A DNA stretch of 64,000 nucleotides, taken from assembly GCA_947311845.1 (NCBI GenBank), contig CAMZMU010000080.1, positions 46,882,111 to 46,946,110 on the forward strand, in the 5' to 3' direction. Under the pieces are notes generated by a model. That model was not told where the DNA came from, did no database searches, and saw nothing but the letters and a program-made list of their open reading frames with translations. The stretch's first letter is position 1; every line of letters begins with the position of its first letter. This DNA comes from Poa pratensis (taxonomy: Eukaryota > Streptophyta > Magnoliopsida > Poales > Poaceae). The translations under genes were made by a program, and so were the position numbers. Positions 33,993-45,598 of this stretch are shown here, in pieces.

Positions 33993-34223
33993 GCTTACAG
34001 GTGGGCCCCATGGCCACCTCAGCTCCTGCTCCACGTGTACAGCCATGTCATCCCTGACAAATGGGTCCAATTGGTGAGGATTGCGGTCAATTTGCGTTTA
34101 GATAGGAATCGGTGCGATCTGTTGTCATTAGTCCCACGGTTGGTATGTTTTTGAAAAAATTACCAGGAATGGTACTAACCTGTTGTCAGAGCCCCAAATG
34201 TGGTAGATTCTTGTAATTTACTC
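33993..34223 (-). repeat. MULE terminal inverted repeat, right
   Basis: Reverse complement of the left repeat, from cttacaggtgggcc to aatttactc. Confidence 0.9.
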
Positions 34224-34232
34224 GAGAGGAGA
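34224..34232. repeat. MULE target-site duplication, right copy
   Basis: gagaggaga, identical to 32843-32851. Confidence 0.92.
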
Positions 34233-36600
34233 GGAAGCCAATACTGACGAAACCCTGCTGGATCACGAGTCAACATCAAAGATTACAGAGAAGGGTGTCG
34301 CAGGCTTTGCCGAAATAGGTGCCACGAAACACAGCTTCCTGCTCTCTGTCTCTCTCCAATCCGGGTAGATTTGTTCTCTAGCCATCGATAGCAGGATATC
34401 CCTTCTTCCCTCCCCCCACTGGACGGAGATCCACGGCAAGCCATGGTGAATCTCTGCAGAACAATCCACAGTGCGCGCTACAAAAGCAGTCCGCCCATTT
34501 TTAATATAAACCCTTTCTCTCTCCCCTCACCCCCTTTCTCTCTCCCCCACCCCCTTTCTCTCGCCGGTGCAATCCGGCCAGATTTCTTGTCAGGGAAGCG
34601 CAGCGGAGTGATGTAGTACTACATTACTACGTACTGCACTGTTCTTCGTGCGGTGAGCAAGCCCAGCGGCCGGGAAGACCTCCACCGGGACCGGCCAACA
34701 GTTAGATATCCACAAAAGAAGATGAACTTTCCCGCTTCGAATCTAGGGTTTACCTTTCCGCACGTCGGACACAGCTATTTGGAGTAAGATATTGAGTTTC
34801 TGCCATTAAATTTCTTTTAAAAACTCATTTTGTAGCACCGATTTGTCTTTTGGACACAAGTCGCAGAAAATGTCTTCTCGTCGCGAAACTTTATGTGTGG
34901 ACATAAAATGTCGAGATGAGCACCCAAAGTTTTTGTTGAAATTTTATACTACAATATTTTTATTTTTTCTTAATCGGATTAGATGCTCATGCTACCCCAC
35001 CTCCTTCTGACTCTCTCCATTTCTCCAATCCAGCCAGATTTCCTCCGGATGTTTTCCCACGAGCCATGACCAGGCACGAACAAGCAAAGAATGGTAAATT
35101 TGTCAAACTGCCATGACATTGATTTGACAACACGACACAGAGCTTGCGGTCGGGACGTGCAAACTACATCATGATGGCATCCTAGCTAGAATCGGGATAT
35201 ACAGCTACTCCTGTAGTCTACTCGGGTCGCCCTCGTCGGAGAGAGAAAACTACAACACTCCCTCCGTCCCACTAAATTATAGTAGTAGTAGTAGAGGTGA
35301 ATTTGTAAATATTTTGGCCAAAGGTACTAATTGCGATTGCGGCTAAAATCTTGTATGCACTAGTAGGGCAGTAGGCTAAAATTTGTAAATATTTTGGCCA
35401 AAGGTACTAATTGCGATTGCGGCTAAAAACTTGGAGTAGAAAACGTGGAAAACTCTTTGCGAGTAGTTTTTGAGTTATTGTGTTTGCACCAAGTTATTTT
35501 GATCAAGATAGATACCTCATGTATGCATCGATTAGCAAAACCTTTAGTTGGCATTCATGCCTTTTACTAGTATTTTATATCGTTTTTAGAGATTTGGCAT
35601 CTGAAGCAAGATTCTCCGGATTTCGAAAAATACAAATTTCTTACACAGGAGAGAGATACTGCCTTTTCGTGCTCCTCATCACCCAGCAACCCAGGTCACT
35701 GTCACCGGTGGGGATGCTCTAATTAAGAGTTTAAATATTGTTTTTAGGAACGGTAGCACTTGCAATTGAGGACTAAAAATGGAAAATTCGTACTTTGCCA
35801 ATAAATAACCGAAGTCACAAAGTCTAACCCTTTTTGAAGATTAGTCGAAAGGGATGTTAACGATGCGGGGTTCACAAATCAGGGTTTTATCCGAAACAGC
35901 GTGAGGGACTATCGGAAATAAATGTGGCAACATGGCTCCATTCCCCGCCCCCATATTGTTAATTGACCTCGACGGCATATTTTTAATCCCCGAGGGGTAG
36001 TTATTTAATTATGGTAATTATATGCATTGTTGAAAGAATTTGAATAGGGAGGCTTTGAGATTTTTTTCATAACATTGATTCATGTGTCGTGCTGAAATAT
36101 TGAATCCCGGTGGCAAAAGTGGTACTAGAAAATATAACTTTTGACATGTGGGATCAAGGGGGTGTAAAGTGTGTATATATATTATAATTAAGTATATATA
36201 AAAATGCCACCTGAAACACTAGAAACCCCACCGCATCCGCTTTTGTTAATCCGTCACCGCTAGTACCCTTCCTCTACCCGGCTCTCCACTTCTCAGGCAT
36301 CCCATCTCCTGAGGCCACGATTCGCCGCCATCCTTTTTTGGGTTCTCCTCCCTTCGGGACACACACACCATCCCCCCCACGTCGTTGCATACTATCACTC
36401 TAGCTAGTAAACCGCATCAAGAATCACACTCGCTCGTCGTCGCATCCTCCTGGCGCACCGTGCCACATCCTCCAGTGGCACGCCATCACGCGTGTGTGTC
36501 CTCCAAGTCACCGTTGTATTTGTTTAGAAACAAATAACCACGACGTCGAGCGAGCTCTCGCCTTCTGACTTCCGAGCCTTAATTATCCTCAGGGGTAGGC
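34233..36600. other. Intergenic with short tandem duplication
   Basis: A 47-base phrase (aatttgtaaatattttggcc onward) occurs twice at about 35300 and 35380. A Stowaway-type terminus, ctccctccgtcccac, at 35259 has no inverted partner. Pyrimidine-rich cccctttctctctc repeats lie at 34508-34562. No gene supported. Confidence 0.45.
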
Positions 36601-37281
36601 GGTGTCCCTCTATCTCGTCGTTGATGTAGCCCAAGTCACGCCCATCACCATGTCAAGCACTCCAACACTCCACAAGTCACCATGGACATCAAAGGTGAAC
36701 TCTTTCCTCTACGAGAACCCATTTCGTGCTCCTTTGGATGGTATACTACTTGAGCATCTACCCCTTTGTTATGCTAGGTATCACACGACGAGTACGGGCG
36801 TCAAGGGAGATGCCGAGGAAGCCCAAGACTCAAGATCGTCCAAGGCGTACGCATGGAAGAGGAGGAGAAAGCGTCAAGATGACGAAGAAGAAGAAGTGGG
36901 CAAAATCTACCTGGCCGCCCCCCAGCCCGGCTCAGCCGGCTCCCAGGCCGGCTACCCAGCTGAGGCGGCCGGCCCCCAGCCCGGCCTCCGGCCCGGCCCC
37001 CAGCCCGGCTCAGCCGGCTCCCAGACCGGCTACCCTGCGTCCACTCCGTTTTGTACTACGACTATAAATAGAGCTTTCCCCTCCAGATCTAGGGTTAGAC
37101 TAAGATTTGAGAACTAAAGTAGAGCCTTGCTCCTTCTTCTCAAAGTGTCTCTTTCCTCCTATGGAGATGAATCAAGGCCTCCACCTGTGGAGATGAACCA
37201 AGGCCTCCTCTTGAGGAGAAGATCACTGCGTGGATACCAAGGCTCCACTTGTAGTTGCGATTACTTGCTAATCTTCCATCT
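36601..37281 (+). other. Probable LTR or leader fragment of another retroelement, host of the Tat insertion
   Basis: A 171-residue frame (36602-37117) is Pro/Gly-rich with repeats of cagcccggctcagccggctc type and no domain. It is followed by ctagggttagac and a series of similar phrases (gatgaatcaaggcctcc, gatgaaccaaggcctcc). Composition and phrasing look like a retroelement LTR or leader rather than a gene. The sequence logically continues at 50657, on the far side of the Tat element. Confidence 0.4.
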
Positions 37282-38325
37282 TGTCAGCCCAGTAAGAACC
37301 AGGGTGTACTGGGCCAGGCCTCTATAACCCTCAACACTCGGCGAGTGAATCTCGCTAAGGACCAGGTCTGCAAGCCTGGGGAGCCCGCGGGGCAGAATCG
37401 CCTCGCGGAGGCCTGAGGAGGCAGCTAAGGCCTGTGGAGCCTCTACTCCGCTGCCCCCTCTCCAAGGAAGCTTTCCCTGAGGGGAAGTCAACGCAGAATC
37501 CTCCACAGGGCGTTCCCGCCCACGCGAGGGTTCCTTCACTGTAAAGCAAGCTCTGCGGAGCGCACATGGCTTCCGCAGCGGCCGCAGAGTGACCGCGCCT
37601 CTGCGCAGGGTGACGACGGAGCTACAGTCCCACTTTGGTGATAAAGGAGTCAACAAAGCAGGGGCAACGGCGCAGACCACCAAGCTTTCCTCTTTGGTGA
37701 TAAGGGAGCAGGCCGGCGCTACGCGCCAAACGCAACGTCACCGTGGGGACTCCCCCCGCTCCTCTGCGGCAGCAGCTGGCCGTCCTGGATGGACGGCGGC
37801 CTCTCTGCTGCGGCCTCAGCTTTTGTGCCCATGGACCGCGCTCATGGACGCCCAAGCAGCGGTGCACCGTGCTCCCGACCGTTGTCGCCATGTGGTAGCC
37901 CCTCCGCTGCACAAGGACAGGGAGGAGGCCCAGGGCGCCTATAAAAGGAGCTGGTGCACCACCCTAACGAGGGGATCGAACACATTTTACTCCTAGTCTA
38001 GCTACTTGCGCGCAAGGGAGAAGAAGACAGTAGTTTCCCTCCCCTTGTACACGCCATTGCCATAGCTGTGCCCTCGGCAAGCACGCTGTACTGTAACCTC
38101 TACAAGCAGCAATACAGACAGGCAGGACGTAGCGGTTTTACCTCCTCAAGAGGGCCGTGAACCTGGGTACGCGCCGTGTCTCTCTCTGCCGTGATGTCCC
38201 TCCTCAGGCACGACGAGCAGCGTCGCCGCGCCGGATGAGGGTTGATTGACGTCGTGTTCAGCCCCTTACACGAACTCTCTTCGCGAGTGTGACTGCCCCT
38301 GTTTCGTGGGAGTCATTCTCCGACA
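37282..38325 (+). repeat. Tat element LTR, left copy (solo-LTR-like context)
   Basis: 1044 bases, TGTC...GACA ends, flanked on both sides by CATCT (37277-37281 and 38326-38330). Roughly ten small differences separate it from the right copy at 49612-50651. A TATA box lies at 37940. No primer-binding site follows. Confidence 0.9.
37940..37947 (+). promoter_or_regulatory. TATA box in left Tat LTR
   Basis: TATAAAAG, conserved in the right LTR at 50269-50276. It probably sets the transcription start about 30 bases downstream. Confidence 0.6.
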
Positions 38326-38924
38326 CATCTTTAGGTGGCTAGGTTGGGTTGGTTGGATTGACCAATTGGACAAACAATCCTAAGAGTAAGGTGTGCTTGG
38401 GAGAGGAGGATTGGGGGCTGCCCACGGGGATTTGTTACCAATCAAGTCTTGCCGAGTTGCTACTTGCTATTTACCCTTTGTGTTGTGTTGTCCCCTCTTT
38501 TGTGTTCCTCGTTCTTCTTGGTGTTCTTCGTGTTCCTCGTGTTCTTGCGTGCGTTCGTCCACATCCCCCATCAATCCGTGAAGATCGGGCCACCCTAGTA
38601 GTCCCGTACTACACCAGTCGTCGTGTCCAATGTCTGGACAAGGAAGTCGTCATCGACCCAAGAGACCACTAGCACACGTGCCCGAGACCCCGTCGGCCCG
38701 AGTTCTACACATTCCCTCGAGTATAAAAACCGTTGCTTTTTGTATTTTCGGTCATATAAACATATCTTAATTAGGACATATATGTATCTATGTGCAATTT
38801 TGATAGAAAGTGTTTTGTTTATATTTGTTTCTTTTAGGAGGTGTTATGTATGTAGTTTTTTAGGAAGTGTTGTAATTATATATGTGCAAAATATGCTCAT
38901 GCATATGCATATGTGTATGTTGGA
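38326..38924 (+). repeat. Duplicated flank segment, copy A
   Basis: 599 bases from CATCT to tgttgga, matching 50652-51247 with about four small differences. It sits between the left LTR and the Tat gag leader. It contains a tataaaaacc motif and an AT-rich end. Its other copy is the natural right flank of the element, so this copy is out of place. Confidence 0.92.
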
Positions 38925-38957
38925 CGCCCGGCGCCCAGCCCAAACACTGCGCTGCTC

Positions 38958-41900
38958 ATGGCAGCAGAGCTCTTCCGCTACCGCCCCACCGCCGAGGCGC
39001 ACGACAACTGGCTTGGCCGTCTCCAGCACCTCGTCGACATCGCGGCTGCGCCGCGCGCGGTTCCAGCACCTTCGCGCTCCCTGGTGCACCACAACTCCGG
39101 GCGCGCAGGCACCGCCGCGCATGGAGCACCTCCGCCTCCGCCTCCGCCAGGACCACCTCCGGCTGCGGCAAACAAAGCCGCCTCTCACGCGTCCTCGCCG
39201 CATGATTGTCAAATCGTGCAGCGGACGCCGCCGGACGCGCGGGTGGAGATGGAGCGCCAGCGGGACCTCCAGAAGCGCATCGTCGAGGAAATTGGCCAGG
39301 CCGGGCGCCAAAACCGCAGAGCTCTCCAGGGCGGCGTGGCCACGTACGCCACAGGCTGCACGGCCTTCACCCGCAACCTGCGCCGCGTCGTCTGGCCGCA
39401 GAAGTTCAGGCCAGACCTCCCCAAGGGCTACGATGGCACGAACAACCCCATCGAGTTCCTGCAGCTCTACACCACCTCCATCCAAGCTGCGGGAGGAGAC
39501 GACAAGGTCATGGCGAACTGGTTCTCGCACGCCCTCAGGGACTCTGCCCTGTCGTGGCTCCTGAACCTCCCTGAGGACTCCATCGACTCCTGGGAGGACC
39601 TCTGCAAGCAGTTCGTCGCGAACTTCAAGGGCACGTACGAGCGCGCCCTCACCTACAACGACCTGCGCGCCGTACGCCAGAAGTCTGGCGAGACTCTCCG
39701 CAAGTACATCCAGCGCTTCAGCCAAGTCCGCAACAAAATCCCCAACATCCCTGACTCGCACGTCATTGCTGCCTTCAGAGAGGGCGTCACCAACCGCAGG
39801 ATGCTTGAGAAGCTCGGCATTCACGATACCCTCTCCTCTGTCGTGAAGCTCTTCGACATCGCAGACAAGTGTGCCAAGGCTGAAGAGGGTCTCCTCTTCA
39901 CCAAGGTGGCCTCTGCAGACGACCCCCAGAGGGATCCAAGGCCCACAAGAAGCGTGACGAGACCAAGCGCAAGCCTACTGCTGTGCTGGCTGCTGAGCCC
40001 GGCGCTAAGCACGCTCGAGAGGACTCTGCAGAGGATGGCGAGAAGAAGATGGACAACCGTCCCTTCTGCATCTACCACAACAGGCGCGGCCACGCGACAG
40101 AGAACTGCTACGACCTCAAGCAGCTGAGCAAGAAGCGCGAGCAGGAAGAAGGCAGCGGTGGTCGCGGCAGAGGCCGTAACTACCGCAAGGGCGGACGCAA
40201 AGGTGGCTACCAGAAGCCTCAAGGGACTCAGGCCAACGCCGCTGAGAAGAACAACAACCTCCCTGACGAGGAGCCTGGGGGCTACCAGGCCCCTAGAGGC
40301 GCCATGGCGTGCATCCTCGGCGGGGCTCAGGCGCCCAAGTCCAACAATCAGTTCAAGCAGTTCGCCCGCGAGCTCAACGCAGCGCTGCCTGGGGTGGAGA
40401 CATCGCGTCCCCTCAAGTGGTCTCAGTACACCATCGCCTTCGACGCCAAGGACCACCCCAAGTCGACCAAGACTGTAGGCACCCTCCCGCTGGTGTGCAC
40501 CCCCACCATCAACAATATCGCCGTCGGCAAAACGCTCATTGATGGGGGTGCAGGCCTGAACGTCATCTCTGTCGAGACCTTTGAGACGCTTCAAGTGCCC
40601 TACGAGTGGCTTATGCCCTCCAGGCCCTTCACAGGGGTCACCAGCGGCTCAATCTCGCCTCTGGGGCAAGTGAGGCTTGCAGTCACCTTTGGCACGCAGC
40701 AAAACTATCGCACCGAGCTCATCGACTTCGACGTCGCGCACATTGGCCTGCCCTACAACGCCATCCTCGGCTACCCCGCCCTCGCGAAGTTCATGGCCGT
40801 CACGCATCACGCCTACAACATGGTCAAGATCCCTGGCAGCGGCGGCACCATCACCATCCATGGTCACGTACAGGACGCTACACGCGCTGTCGAGCTCGCC
40901 TACAAAGCCGCTGCCATGGCGTTCCCTGCTGACGAAGACCTGGAGCCCCTCGCGAGGCCCAAGAAGAAGAAGCAGCTGTTCTCTCAGGAGCAGGCCGCTA
41001 CAAAGAAGGTGTCGCTGAGCACCAGCGATTCGGGGGCTGAGGGCTCGGGGGCTAGCGTCACCATAGGCGCTGGCTTGCCTCCCAAATAGGAAAGCGCGCT
41101 CGTCGCCTTCCTTCGGGCAAATTCTGACATGTTCGCATGGACTCCGTCAGAAATGTCCGGCGTACCAAGGGAGGTGATCGAGCACCACTTAGCTGTGTGT
41201 CCAAACGCACGCCCCGTCAAGCAGAAGCACGGAAACAAGCCCCTGAGAAGCAAGCCTTCATCATCAAAGAAGTAGAAAAGCTAAAAGCAGCAGACATTAT
41301 TCGAGAAGTTGCCCACCCCACCTGGGTCTCTAATGGCGTGGTTGTCCCAAAACCCAATGGGGGAGGCCGGCTCTGCATCGATTACACTGATGTAAATAAA
41401 GCCTGCCCCAAGGACCCATACCCCATGCCAAGGATTGATCAGATCGTGGACTCCACAGCCGGCTGTGATCTCCTCTGTTTTCTGGACGCCTTCTCAGGCT
41501 ACCACCAGATCAAAATGGCTAAAGAGGACGAGGAGAAAACAGCGTTCCTCACCCCCTGTGGCGTGTATTGCTACACTTGCATGCCCTTCGGGTTGAAGAA
41601 CGCCGGCGCCACCTTCCAGAGGCTCATGAGGATCGCCCTGGGGGCTCAGATGGGAAGAAATGCAGAGGCATATGTTGACGACATCGTAGTCAAGTCTCGC
41701 GAGGGAGACACTCTCTTGAAGGACCTCGAGGAGACCTTCGCCAGCCTGCGCAAGGTGAACATCAAGCTAAACCCCGCCAAGTGCGTCTTCGGGGTACCTT
41801 CAGGCAAACTCCTCGGGTTCCTCGTGTCCCATCGCGGCATAGAAGCAAACCCTGACAAGATCAAGGCCATAGAAGAAATGCAGCCACCTCGCCGCCTCAA

Positions 41901-44543
41901 GGACATGCAGCGCCTAGCTGGGTGCATGGCCAGCTTGGGCCGCTTCATCTCCAAGTTTGGCGAGAGGGCCCTGCCATTTTTCAAGATCATGAAGAAGTCC
42001 GGCACCTTCAAGTGGACTCCAGAGGCAGACAAGGCATTTGAGGACTTGAAGAAGTACTTGGCTAGCGCACCAGTTATGGTAGCCCCCAGGACGGGCGAGC
42101 ATCTAAAGCTGTACCTTGCAGCCACTCCACAAACCGCAAGCGCCGTCCTGGTGGTCGAAAGAGAAGAGCCAGTCCTCCCCAAGAAAAGTGCTGCCACTCC
42201 AAGTCCAGAGCCTCCCGACAAGGAAAAAGTCCCTCCAGGCCCAGAGCCAGACCCACAGCCAGCTGTCGAGCCTACAGGCACCCCTGCTGAGACTCCTCCA
42301 CAAGGAAACCTCGCCAAAGGGCCTGAGGAGTCCTCGAGGGAGCCAACGCCGCGTCACCCTCCACAACCCTTGTCGAGCATCCAGTCTACTATGTCAGTAC
42401 TGTGCTAAGAGATGCTCGCGAGCGGTACCCTACGCAGCAGAAGCTCCTTCTCGCCCTGCTCATCGCCTCCAGAAAGCTGCGCCACTACTTCCAGGGCCAC
42501 CCTGTCACGGTGGTCACATCATTCCCTCTGGAGCAAATCCTGCGCAACCCCAACGCCACTGATCGCGTAGCAGGGTGGAACATCGAGCTGCAGCCTTTCA
42601 ACTTGCGTTTTGACACCACAAGGGTCATCAAAGGAAGAGCACTGGCAGATTTTGTCGCCGAATGGACAGACCCAACTCCTGAAGAGCCTCCTGAAGCAGA
42701 AACTGTACCGCCTGGAGATACAATGCCAAGCCACTGGACCATGCACTTCGATGGAGCTTTCTCCTGCCGCAACGGAGGCGCTGGCGTTGTCCTGACCTCA
42801 CCTAAAGGCGACAAGCTCCACTATGCCATCCAGTTGTGTTTCACGATGGACAAGATCTCCAACAACATCGCTGAATATGAAGGCCTCCTCGCCGGGCTCA
42901 GAGCTGCCATTGCCCTCGGTGTCAAGCACCTACTCATCAAAGGCGACTCCCAGCTCCTGGTCAACTTCTCCAACAAGAGCTACACCCCTAAAGACAGCCA
43001 TATGGCTGCCTACCTTGAAGAGGTCCGCAAGCTCGAGAAGCACTTCAGGGGCATGGAGCTCATGCACATCCCGCGCAAGGAGAACCAGGAAGCAGATGAC
43101 ATCGCCAAGCGCGCATCGCGAAGGGAGGCCCAGCCCGCAGGTGTCTTTGAAGAGAGGCTCTCCAAGGCGTCCATAAAGCAGCCGCTGCAAGCACCAGCTA
43201 CAAGCACAGACGAAGTACTCCCACCACCTCCCACAGGTGGCGCACCCAACTGTGGCCCATCCTCAGGGGAGCGTCTGATGCTAACCATGGTGCACCAAGA
43301 AACAGGCTGGGTTGACGAGCTCAAGGACTACTTGCTAAAAGGAGTCCTTCCCGAGGAAGACGCAGAGGCAGAACGAGTCGCTCGACAAGCGAAATCCTAT
43401 TACATCCTTGAGGGAGACCTATACCGCAAGCGCCCAAATGGCATTGCCCTCAAGTGTGTGCCTCCTGAGGAAGGACGCATGCTCCTCAGGGACATACACA
43501 GTGGAGAGTGCGGCCACCATTCCTGCGCGCGCACCCTCGCTGGCAAGGTCTTCAGGAGCGGTTTCTACTGGCCTCAAGTGCTTCAAGATGCCGTCACCAT
43601 CGTTCAGTCTTGCGATGCATGCCAGTTCCACGCCAAGCAAGTCCATCAGCCTGCACTGGGACTCCAGACCATCCCGCTCTCCTGGCCGTTCGCGGTCTGG
43701 GGGCTGGACATCTTGGGACCCTTCCCGAGATCGCAAGGGGGCTACCGCTTCCTCTTCGTGGCTGTTGACAAGTTCACCAAATGGGCAGAGGTTGAAGCGG
43801 TGCGCACCATCCCAGCCAGGGCAGCCGTGAAGTTCATCAGAGGCCTGGTCTGCCGCTTTGGTGTGCCAAACCGCATCATCACCGACAATGGCTCACAGTT
43901 CACCAGCGGCATCTTCAGGGCTTACTGCGAGAGCCTCGGCACCAAGCTCTGTTTCGCCTCGGTAGCTCACCCACAGAGCAATGGTCAAGCCGAGCGAGCA
44001 AATGCTGAGGTCCTCAAGGGCCTCAAGACGAGAAGTTTCAACCGCCTCAAGGGCTATGGCAAGGGCTGGATCGATGAGCTCCCCTCCGTGCTCTGGTCCA
44101 TCCGCACGAACCCTACAAAGCCCACTGGTGAGACGCCATTCGCCCTGGTGTATGGAGCCGAAGCAGTCCTCCCCACAGAGATCAAGCACGGGTCCGCAAG
44201 GGTCCTTGCCTTCAATGAGGACAATCAAGAAGACCTCCACAACGACGACCTGCTGTTCCTCGACGGGTTGCGCCGCCGAGCCGCCCTCAGAGCGGCAAAG
44301 TACCAGCAAGACCTGCGACGCTACCACAGCCGCCACATACGTCCGCGCACTCTCGAGACAGGCGACCTTGTCCTCAGGAGGATCCTCTCCAGGGAAGGTC
44401 TCCACAAGCTCTCGCCCATGTGGGAAGGCCCCTACAGGGTCGCGCATGTCGCCAGACCTGGTGCGGTGCGCCTCGAGACGGAGGACGGCATCCCGGTCAA
44501 GAACCCTTGGAACATCGCGCATCTACGCAAGTTCTACCCGTGA
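38958..44543 (+). pseudogene. Tat gag-pol polyprotein, broken by frameshifts and a stop
   Basis: ATG 38958 opens gag, with a Pro-rich N-terminal region and a retrotransposon gag domain (39400-39850). A frameshift near 39945 leads to a zinc knuckle of the CX2HX4HX4C kind (about 40070) and a protease with a DGGAG motif (40541). A TAG at 41087 and a frameshift near 41224 precede the reverse transcriptase (41290-41990), whose YVDD box is at 41671. A frameshift near 42395 leads into RNase H, then the aRNH domain (FDGAF at about 42748, IAEYEGL, and a final EADDIAKR), then integrase. The integrase has an HHCC zinc site (43500-43625) and a catalytic core with the D, D and E motifs (LDILGPF, TDNGSQF, NGQAERAN). 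No chromodomain. The product would package and integrate the element. Confidence 0.9.
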
Positions 44544-45598
44544 TCTCTATCACACCAGGCATTTTTTGTCTCTAGAGGAAAGCGCACAGCTTCACCTCCA
44601 AGCTTCACAAAAGCTTCTCTCTCTGAGGGCCAGTCCCTCTGAGCTCTTCCTGTAACGTGCCGCCGCAGGCCGTGAAGAGTCTCAGCCACTGAATGTGGTC
44701 CCCATGCCTCGACATGGAAACTTTATCTTGGCAAGCCCAAGTGTAACGAACCAATTCGTTTCCTAGTGAAACATTGCGCTGCGGCGCCGCTATGTAATAT
44801 TTTGGGGGTGAGTTTTAGTTCTCATTACTCTGTGTTTTCATTCGCGCTCATATCTTTCCCCTTGCGCACCTCGCGAGCGGGGGCTGAGTACGGTGACTGT
44901 GCCTCGGGAGCATCCCAGCAGCACCGCAAAATCCAAAAGGATCCGAGCTCTAACACGTGAGCACGCTCTCACGCCTGTTACCTCACCAAAGAGCTCTGGC
45001 CCAGGGGCTTGCTCCCAAACCTGCCACCTCACCTAAGGACCTTTGGTACTTACTCTCCTCGCGAGGCACCCATGAGGAAACCTATAAGCGCGCATGAGTT
45101 TCTCTACCATGTTTTGCTTTGGTTCCGCCTCTAACCTACACAGGGAACAAGAGTCCCCCCAAGGCTCGTGGAGTCACGCTCCAGACCCAAAGAGGGAAGC
45201 ACACCTTCAGGGAAATCAACGCCCTCCACGAGGCCAGAACCTCGCTAAGCTAAGTCCTGCGCTTACACCTCAGGCGTTGTGTTTTTCCTCTCACGAGCAA
45301 CTTCCGTCCCTCGGGCGGGTATTTTCTCCTTCGCATTTCATGGACTGCTTGAGCGTCAAAGGGGAGCCCTCGAGCATCGCGACTCGAGAGCTCTTACCTC
45401 TCTAAGCCTTAAACACCCCCCGGCCTTGCTGAGTCATTGCTCTGGCATACCGTAGTGGCGGAGTCATAGCGCTAAGAGACGGGTCCTGACGACGTAAAGC
45501 GAAAAAGGCATGGAATAGGGATAAAATGCCCGTCGAGGGGCACACACATTGCAGCACAATAAAGTGTTTTACAGACCATCACAAATGAAACAAAGTCT
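44544..45598. other. Non-coding spacer between Tat pol and the antisense ORF
   Basis: About 1 kb with no supported frame. It holds gctcacg-type and ctcgcgagc motifs and is moderately GC-rich. It would be the 3' untranslated part of the antisense transcript as well as the post-pol spacer of the sense transcript. Confidence 0.6.

Larger units (their letters stand above)
32852..34223. mobile_element. Mutator-like element (Pack-MULE type), 1.37 kb
   Basis: Long terminal inverted repeats of about 230 bases (32852-33083 and 33993-34223), starting GAGTAAATTACAAGAATCTA, and perfect 9-bp target duplications define a Mutator-superfamily element. No transposase is present. The 900-base interior is very GC-rich and unlike its AT-rich surroundings. 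Its frames change phase repeatedly: one plus frame is open from 33317 to about 33690, and another segment (about 33750-33890) reads plausibly in a different phase. That is what captured and shuffled gene fragments look like. I cannot name the donor gene. A C-run of about 13 bases at 33611 may be an assembly-sensitive spot. Confidence 0.92.

Noticed and set aside
35255..35275. Stowaway MITE
   Set aside because: Only one terminus (ctccctccgtcccac) is present and no inverted partner follows within a plausible distance.
36602..37117. 171-residue plus-strand gene
   Set aside because: Pro/Gly repeats without a domain, next to LTR-like phrasing; more likely retroelement leader or LTR sequence.
37282..38924. 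Single 1.64-kb LTR for the Tat element
   Set aside because: The sequence would end in tgttgga rather than CA, and the five bases after it do not match the left flank. CATCT matches precisely at the shorter 1.04-kb end.
38844..39824. 326-residue minus-strand ORF opposite Tat gag
   Set aside because: It is a GC-rich shadow of gag: no conserved motif, and the sense frame clearly encodes a gag domain.
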